Shown here piece after piece: positions 59,301 through 64,000 of a DNA stretch of 64,000 nt. Positions within the stretch are counted from its first letter, which is position 1. The number at the start of each line of letters is the position of its first letter. The notes below the pieces were generated by a model, which was given only the letters and a program-made list of their open reading frames with translations, searched no databases and had not been told where the DNA came from. The stretch is from assembly GCF_018320785.1 (NCBI RefSeq), contig NC_054885.1:10724421-10788420 (forward strand). The letters are read 5' to 3'. This DNA comes from Cheilinus undulatus (Eukaryota > Chordata > Actinopteri > Labriformes > Labridae). A program made the translations under genes and the position numbers.

Positions 59301-60772
59301 AATGAAACTTACAAAGTATCCTAAAATATCCCGACGTTTTCTTGAAAATACTTAAAAATTTCCAAGCAAATTCTCTCAACATTTTAAGCAAATTACCTAA
59401 ATTCTATGGAAATGCTGTTTGATTATCTTAAATATTCTAATAACAGAAATCAAAACTATGTTTAAGAAAGCTTAAAATAGGAGGTTAAATAAGAAAGTGT
59501 GCAGCAGAAGGACTTCAATATCTACAGTAAATGAAATTGTGTTTGGTATTTGCAGGAACAACCATGTAAACTAGTTTTTCCCACAAGAAATTTTGACCAG
59601 TTTGAGAGAATTTCCCTTGCACATCACACATTTTGGTCCGCTAATTAAACTTGAGGTAATTCTGTAGCAAATGAGTCTCTGAGTCAAACCAGAGCAAACA
59701 AGGTTTAGGTGTGAAAACGCCCTCAGGGAGATGAAGAGCTTTGAAACAGGCCGTTAAATGACAGCAGAATTTCAGTCCCATGTCTACTGCTATGTTGATC
59801 TGTCCTTTTTCCTCATGTGGATATATTCCTCTGGCAGACATTTCTCAGACATGAGAGACTACAGTTACCTGGCCATGTCAAGGAGCTGCGGCGGGAGAGG
59901 CACAATCATAAGCCGCACTGCGCTGTTCGGTAACCTGAAGAAAGCGAGAGATGGAACCGCCATGTTACGAAAAAGTCTTCCTGCACAGGTTTTTGCTTCA
60001 CTGTGTTCAAAACACCAAAAGCAAATAAATGTCCTGGGATATATAAACATTTGATTTAGGGAAGTTCTGCAGCACTCAGTGTATCTCTGTACAGCAAGAA
60101 TATATGAGAGTAGTTGTGAGTTTTCATTTATACTGCACAGAGTTTAAAGGTAGGGCTCCAGAGTGTCATGAACTGTCTCCTCTGTGATTGTGTGTGTAGT
60201 CGGAGCAGGGGGACATCGTCAGTTACAGAGGTCATCTGAACGAACCCGCCTGCATAACTACCAGACCTACAAGCTCCAGCAAAGAAGGTGAGTTTGTGAC
60301 CCATGGATTCCTGTGTGCCATAAAAACCGTTAAAGCATAATAGTATTTATACTTTGTAAAATTGTCTGTATTTATTTTACCTCACTTGTAAAACACCTAT
60401 TTACAAAACCTGAAAGTTGCCATATAAATAAAATTAACATTATTTTAAGGTGGAAAGTTACATGACGTTGCTTTCAACAACAAAAACAAACCTTTGAGTC
60501 TGATTTGAATCAGGACGTCCAACCTGGAGCTGATGCCCACTGCCCTTTATCGTGACTGATGAGAACAAATGTTCACTGTATTTTTGAAATGTCAGAGTGG
60601 GGTCTGTGCTGCTCATTGCTAACCTTTGTGATAACACGCTTTTCTATTTAATGTCGTAGACGAAGCCAGGTGCTCTCCAGGCCTCCTGCCCTCATCTTTC
60701 CCAGAGACTGCACATGGCTCTCCTCTCCATAACGCACACAACGGACAGGCTGGACGCTCAGGACACTCCTGA
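44383..60772 (+). CDS. qrich2: DUF4795 coiled-coil protein, QRICH2 / C16orf96-like
   Basis: I read 18 phase-compatible exons, 742 aa: 44383-44638, 49851-49930, 50216-50293, 50441-50554, 50900-51131, 53189-53274, 53402-53517, 53780-53906, 56417-56560, 57089-57211, 57542-57610, 57705-57869, 57948-58066, 58204-58269, 58376-58477, 59838-59988, 60200-60287 and 60660-60772. The N-terminus (LYDLLNLSI...DFSKLHALLKAVLRQL) resembles C16orf96. A proline-rich patch opens exon 5. Heptad coiled coils fill about residues 225-545. The DUF4795 hallmark RFHCLTCDQP has C578 and C581. QRICH2 acts in sperm flagellum formation. It lies in human 17q25 with SRSF2/MFSD11, which favours qrich2, but no Gln-rich repeat is present and length is under half of human QRICH2. 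Borders of exons 1, 2, 8 and 9 are least certain; exon 9 uses a GC donor. Confidence 0.82.
45200..45780. repeat. Degenerate AT-rich repeat, opposite orientation to the 480-960 copy
   Basis: Words such as attttggggaacttgggg, aattttcatgga and ttttggggac recur. They are reverse complements of the ccccaaaattt/tccatgaaaat words at 480-960 and 59095-59420. Confidence 0.5.
46773..46936. mobile_element. Short hAT-type MITE fragment
   Basis: The left end caggggttcccaatcatttt and the right end agcttgggagccactg form inverted ends over 164 bp. There is no ORF. Confidence 0.5.
49230..49600. mobile_element. hAT-like fragment related to the 2448-3063 element
   Basis: It shares tggcagatatcaaaatttctgccgatattt-type words and the right end caatatcatgcatcccc with the element at 2448-3063. 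The left end is not clear. Confidence 0.5.
51374..51790. mobile_element. hAT-type MITE with a nested LINE tail
   Basis: The left end cagtggttcccaacttttct and the right end cagctggaaaccaaggtg are approximate inverted copies. A non-LTR retrotransposon tail at 51525-51674 is inserted inside. Confidence 0.6.
51525..51674 (+). mobile_element. Non-LTR retrotransposon 3' tail with (ATGG)n end
   Basis: The ordered words gactgccggccagtccaggg, gtacccctctctcgcc, gacagctgggataggctcca and gtatagaaaatggatgg, ending in an ATGG microsatellite, match a 3' tail found thousands of times in teleost genomes. It is 5'-truncated. Confidence 0.75.
51940..52320. mobile_element. hAT-like fragment related to the 2448-3063 element
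   Basis: It shares ttttgccaatatctgttacc, ttttagccgatacaaatat and the right end gatattgtgcatcccca with the copies at 2448-3063 and 49230-49600. Confidence 0.5.
52389..53019. mobile_element. hAT-type element remnant, about 630 bp
   Basis: The left end cagtgcttccttaagtgtgg and the right end ctaaagtttgggaaagactg are approximate inverted copies. The interior (52569-52754) has an open frame of 61 codons with no recognisable domain. Confidence 0.5.
53910..56416 (+). other. Intron 8 of the DUF4795 gene (2.5 kb)
   Basis: AT-rich. It contains the MITE at 55164-55682 and a short hAT-like piece at about 56130-56215 (gttgaccaatattggttttttagggc). No exon was recognised. Confidence 0.45.
55164..55682. mobile_element. 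MITE with 35-bp inverted ends
   Basis: The left end taagggattgtgtccatagc... (55164-55198) and the right end ...agctatggacacgcccttaa (to 55682) match as inverted repeats over about 35 bases with few mismatches. The length is 519 bp and there is no transposase. Confidence 0.75.
58524..58537 (+). promoter_or_regulatory. Perfect-consensus CTCF-like motif
   Basis: ccagcagggggcac matches all 14 positions of CCASYAGRKGGCRS. It lies in the intron between exons 15 and 16 of the DUF4795 gene. Occupancy is untested. Confidence 0.5.
59095..59420. repeat. Degenerate AT-rich repeat, same orientation as the 480-960 copy
   Basis: It contains attttcctttccaaaatcc, tttccatgaaaatg, ccccaaaacttccaatgaaac and similar words. 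It lies in the intron before exon 16 of the DUF4795 gene. Confidence 0.5.
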
Positions 60773-60820
60773 CTCTGTCGGGCTTTAGTCCACGTTGAGC
60801 TCTGTGGAAGGGATTAGTCA

Positions 60821-60826
60821 AATAAA
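60821..60826 (+). terminator. Poly(A) signal of the DUF4795 gene
   Basis: AATAAA lies 49 nt after the stop codon, with T-rich sequence (tttttctgttttttttta) about 20 bases later. Confidence 0.65.
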
Positions 60827-60879
60827 GACAATCAAGCAACATCATGTTTTTCTGTTTTTTTTTAGCTGCTTTTGATTAC

Positions 60880-61510
60880 AACAGAATGTTAAACTTTGAT
60901 ACAATACCACAGAAAATCAAACATCATCAATGCCTGATTAGATGCCAAAGCAGCAAATTCAGAGGTTTTCACATTATTTCTTTGTTTAATTAACAGGAAA
61001 TGAAAGCAAATTCCAGGACACTCCAAATACAGCAAACACATTGCTCACTTTCTTTATGCAAGAGCCAGAATGTCACTTTGGTGCCTAGAGGACTTAGAAA
61101 ATGTCAGAATAAGCCAACAGGTGAATCTGAGCCACTGTTATTGCCCTTAGTTGAAATATGACTTTAAATTTCAAATTTATTAAAGCTTTACTAATTTTAC
61201 ATACGATAAATCTTTATAGTAATCTTTGAATGTATCTTTCTAAACTTGTGGCATCAAAATGTGTCTTTTTAGCGAGATGTACGGTCTCCACAGTTCAGAG
61301 AAAAAACTGCCTGCTTTACAGACAAGAGGAAACATCCAGGGAGAAGCTGTGACACAAACGCCACAAAGATAATTCATCTATTTAGGCCACTGATCATCAA
61401 ATGGCAGCCTGACGGCCATATCAGCCCGCCCAGAGCTTCCTATCTGACCCCCAAAAGATCATTAGAAATCCTCTTGTCAGCCATTATATGTAAATTTATG
61501 AAAAAATATA
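60880..61510. other. Intergenic region after the DUF4795 gene
   Basis: I see no gene, RNA or clear repeat here. Confidence 0.4.
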
Positions 61511-61518
61511 TATATATA

Positions 61519-62069
61519 CAGTGCTTAACAAATTTATTAGACCACCACCCAAAGTAAGGTTTATGCAGAAGCTGCCCTCAATTAACAGCAAAGGTAATTA
61601 CCAAAATCATTTTTTATGTTTCTGCAATGTTTAATACACCAATATGTAGAAGCTCTTTAACCCAAATGATATTTTTAATTCTAAAATATAATTATTATTG
61701 TTATCCATGAATTTTCAAATTTACTGGTTTACAAAAAACTAAAAAAAAAAAAAATAGTAAAGCACATTAATACTTATTGATTTATATGTCAAATTATAGT
61801 TATTTACTTGCATTCCTGAAGAGAAAAATTAGTTTTAGTGGTTGAATGTTATGCTTGATTGATTTCTGACTTCTCAGTGAAGCCCAGTGAGCCGGCTCAA
61901 ATTTGGGTATAAAAAGGTGAATTCAGTTTGAAATTCTTCATTCCTGTTCAAAATGGTAAAACATGGAGGGCTCACTGAAAATTAAAGAGTCCGCACTAAA
62001 GCACTTCATGATGCTGGATGGTCTCTGAGACAAATATGACAGGTGGTCTGATAAATTTGTTAAGTACTG
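61519..62069 (+). mobile_element. Tc1/mariner-type non-autonomous element with transposase start remnant
   Basis: The inverted ends cagtgcttaacaaatttatt and aataaatttgttaagtactg-type (right end to 62069) are nearly identical over about 28 bp. They are flanked by TA dinucleotides (61517-61518, 62070-62071), the Tc1/mariner target signature. From 61953 the interior reads MVKHGGLTEN, stop, RVRTKALHDAGWSLRQI, stop. This is the N-terminal DNA-binding helix-turn-helix start of a Tc1-like transposase with stops. The 551-bp length shows it is an internal-deletion derivative. Confidence 0.85.
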
Positions 62070-62089
62070 TATAAATATATAAAAAAGTT

Positions 62090-62700
62090 TGGCAGAATTT
62101 TTGGCCTGATAAAGTGGTGAAAAGGGGGTTAGAGAGTGGCAAAAATGGGTGATGATTGTCATAACTGGTTGTAGAGTGGCACAAAGGGACAAAGAAATTG
62201 CAGGAAAAGTGGTGAAATTAGGTTAAAAAGTGGCACAAGTATAAAAAATTAGTTAAAAGTGGCAAAAATGTCTGGGTACAGTAGTGAAAAGTAGTTAAAG
62301 AGTGGCAAAAAGGAAGCCAAGTTATCAAATACGGGTTGTGGAGTGGCACAAAGAGACAAGAATTGGCATGAAAAGTGCTGAAAATAGGTGAAAAAGTGGC
62401 AAAAGTGGGTGATAAGTGTCAAAATTGGTGGTGGAGTGGCCCAAAGGGACAAAAAATAGGTTAAAAAGTGGCGAAATTAGGTTAAAAAGTGGCAAAAATA
62501 GGTGAAGGTGGCAAAAAGTATCATAAAGGGGTTAAAAGTGGCAAAAATGACTGGGTAAAGTAGTGAAAAGTGGTTATAGAGTGGCAAAAATGGTTAAAAA
62601 AGAGGCAAAAGTTATTAAAAATGGGTTAAGAATGGTAGAAATGTTGCCGAAATGCCCATATAAAATAGTGAAAAGTTGTTTAAAAGTATCAAAAAATGGG
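62090..62700. repeat. Short-period satellite ('aaagtggcaaaaatgggt' type)
   Basis: Units of about 18-22 bases (agtggcaaaaatgggt, gtggcacaaagggacaa, agtggtgaaaatagg) repeat for about 600 bp, also with a higher-order pattern of about 160 bp. It directly abuts the Tc1-type element. It is the reverse-oriented relative of 24820-25245. Confidence 0.75.
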
Positions 62701-62704
62701 CTAG

Positions 62705-63492
62705 TTAATGCTAAATCACAATTGGGGAGGGCTCATTCTAAGGTTTTTTTCAGGGGCCCTGTCACCTCTGTGGGCAGACCTGCCTCCGTGTACCCTGCTG
62801 CATCATAGGTAAGAGGGATAGATCTCACTGCTAACACCTAAAAATTGTGTGCATTTTGAAAGAAAATACTAATGCAATAGTTAGTTAATCAGATCCAATA
62901 ACTTAAAAGTTTCTGCACAACATAACTCTAACCTAACCAGCACATGTCAGCATCCACCAGGAGGGGATTTTGGTTTCACTTTTGTACAACAGAAGGAGAT
63001 GGAGATTTGTTGTCAGTTTTAATATACAATCAATGAGTGCAGGTGTGGTGTAAATGTTCCTAGCTCTAGGCTAACCCTTACTGTTGTATAATTTGAGAAA
63101 GGGAATTTTATTAGAGAACATGGGGACTACTTTTAGTGGCGGATTAATCCATGTGTTTAATGAGTATTTGGGCAGCAGAACAGTGTACATGTGACGAAAA
63201 AACACTTCACTGAGTACAACAGTGAGGCTCATTCATGTGGTTTTTTTTTGTTTGTTTGTTTGTTTTTTTGTTTTTTTGTTTTTTTTTACTTCTTTTTAAC
63301 AGCACTCTGACAGAGGAAACGTTTGAGGTGGTGATGCACATTTTCTTTTTTGTGCTTATTGATCTTATCTCTCACCATTAAAAGCCTCATAAAAGCAATA
63401 AACTACAGAAAAATTCCCCTAAGTAAACACAAAGGCAGCTGAAGTGTGTTGTTTCCTTCTTCTGTCCTCATTGTGGATCAGATCTTTGAGGG
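62705..63492. other. Intergenic repeat-bearing DNA
   Basis: A transposon-like tail (caggggccctgtcacctctgtg) lies at about 62750-62775. The low-complexity T/TTTG stretch is at 63241-63288. Nothing gene-like was seen. Confidence 0.4.
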
Positions 63493-63891
63493 TTGCATCA
63501 TGACAGGAAACGTAAGACTACGACAAGCACAAGTGAACATCCTGTTCACAGAAGCATCAAGACTGAGAGCAGGAAGGGCACTCTGATGAGTAAAGATGAA
63601 AGTAGAATCACAGAAGGTGGTGAACTTACTCTTGACATGTGGTCACAACTTGCTTCATTATTTCCTGACATTGAAGAATTTGGTTTTATGATGAGTGATG
63701 TACTCATGTGGAGCAAACGTGGGTGGAAGAGGACTACGCCATTCTCATGCCTTATTTTGAAAATGTCAGGCTCTGTCAGAGCGGATATAAGAAGCAATCT
63801 ATCTGGAGCTGAAGCAGGTCTAAAGCCTCCTGACAAACAGCCTCAGTGTGCTTGTTGGGCTGCAGTCACATCTGACCTTTATCCTTACTGA
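63493..63891 (+). other. Unexplained 132-codon open frame
   Basis: It starts MHHDRKRKTTTST and ends SDLYPY. It has no domain I recognise, no splice context that I can tie to a gene, and no promoter. It could be a decayed transposon ORF, an exon of a gene lying to the right, or chance. A second frame over 63718-63828 (WVEEDYAILMPYFENVRLCQ) also looks protein-like, hinting at a frameshifted remnant. Confidence 0.2.
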
Positions 63892-64000
63892 AGCCAAAGT
63901 TGACAAGTTATTTAAAAAAAAGTACCTCCTGTACAATGTGTGCCTATAAAGAAAGGAACTATTCTGAGCAAAATGTTTTGTGGTCTAGTAGGTCTACAAG

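Overview
The window is a piece of a ray-finned (teleost) fish nuclear chromosome. The reasons are vertebrate GT-AG gene structures with conserved exon phases, long AT-rich introns, and a dense load of teleost-type repeats: hAT and Tc1 MITEs, a tRNA-derived SINE, L2/Rex-like LINE remnants and satellite-like arrays. There is no sign of bacterial, viral or organellar content. I assembled every gene model by hand from splice signals and reading phase.

Layout. (1) 1-3.7 kb, minus strand: 5' part of an unidentified gene for a small one-pass, cysteine-rich membrane protein, running off the left edge. (2) 3.7-6.4 kb: AT-rich intergenic DNA. (3) 6.5-8.3 kb, minus: complete 4-exon eif1 (113 aa). (4) 9.4-16.4 kb, plus: a two-exon GIMAP (AIG1) GTPase gene (294 aa) with a 5.6 kb intron full of duplicated and transposon DNA. 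(5) 17.4-26.2 kb, minus: srsf2 (213 aa), with an intron inside its 3' UTR. (6) About 27-38.3 kb, plus: mfsd11 (13 coding exons, 454 aa), divergent from srsf2 across a shared promoter region. (7) 38.9-41.2 kb: a diverged tandem array with a unit of about 335 bp. (8) 44.4-60.8 kb, plus: an 18-exon coiled-coil gene (742 aa) of the DUF4795 family, probably qrich2. (9) 60.9-64 kb: a Tc1-type MITE, a short-period satellite and one unexplained ORF.

Gene relationships. srsf2 and mfsd11 are a conserved head-to-head pair in vertebrates (human 17q25), and QRICH2 lies in the same human chromosome band. The block srsf2-mfsd11-DUF4795 therefore looks like ancestral synteny. eif1 (translation start selection) and srsf2 (splicing) are housekeeping genes. 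The GIMAP gene is an immune-type GTPase lying alone between them. The genes do not form one pathway.

I found no convincing new biological system. The most useful leads are the unidentified cysteine-rich membrane protein, an unusual substitution block in eIF1, the duplicated DNA around the GIMAP intron, a probable GC-AG intron in the DUF4795 gene, strong CTCF-like motifs, and several structured repeats.
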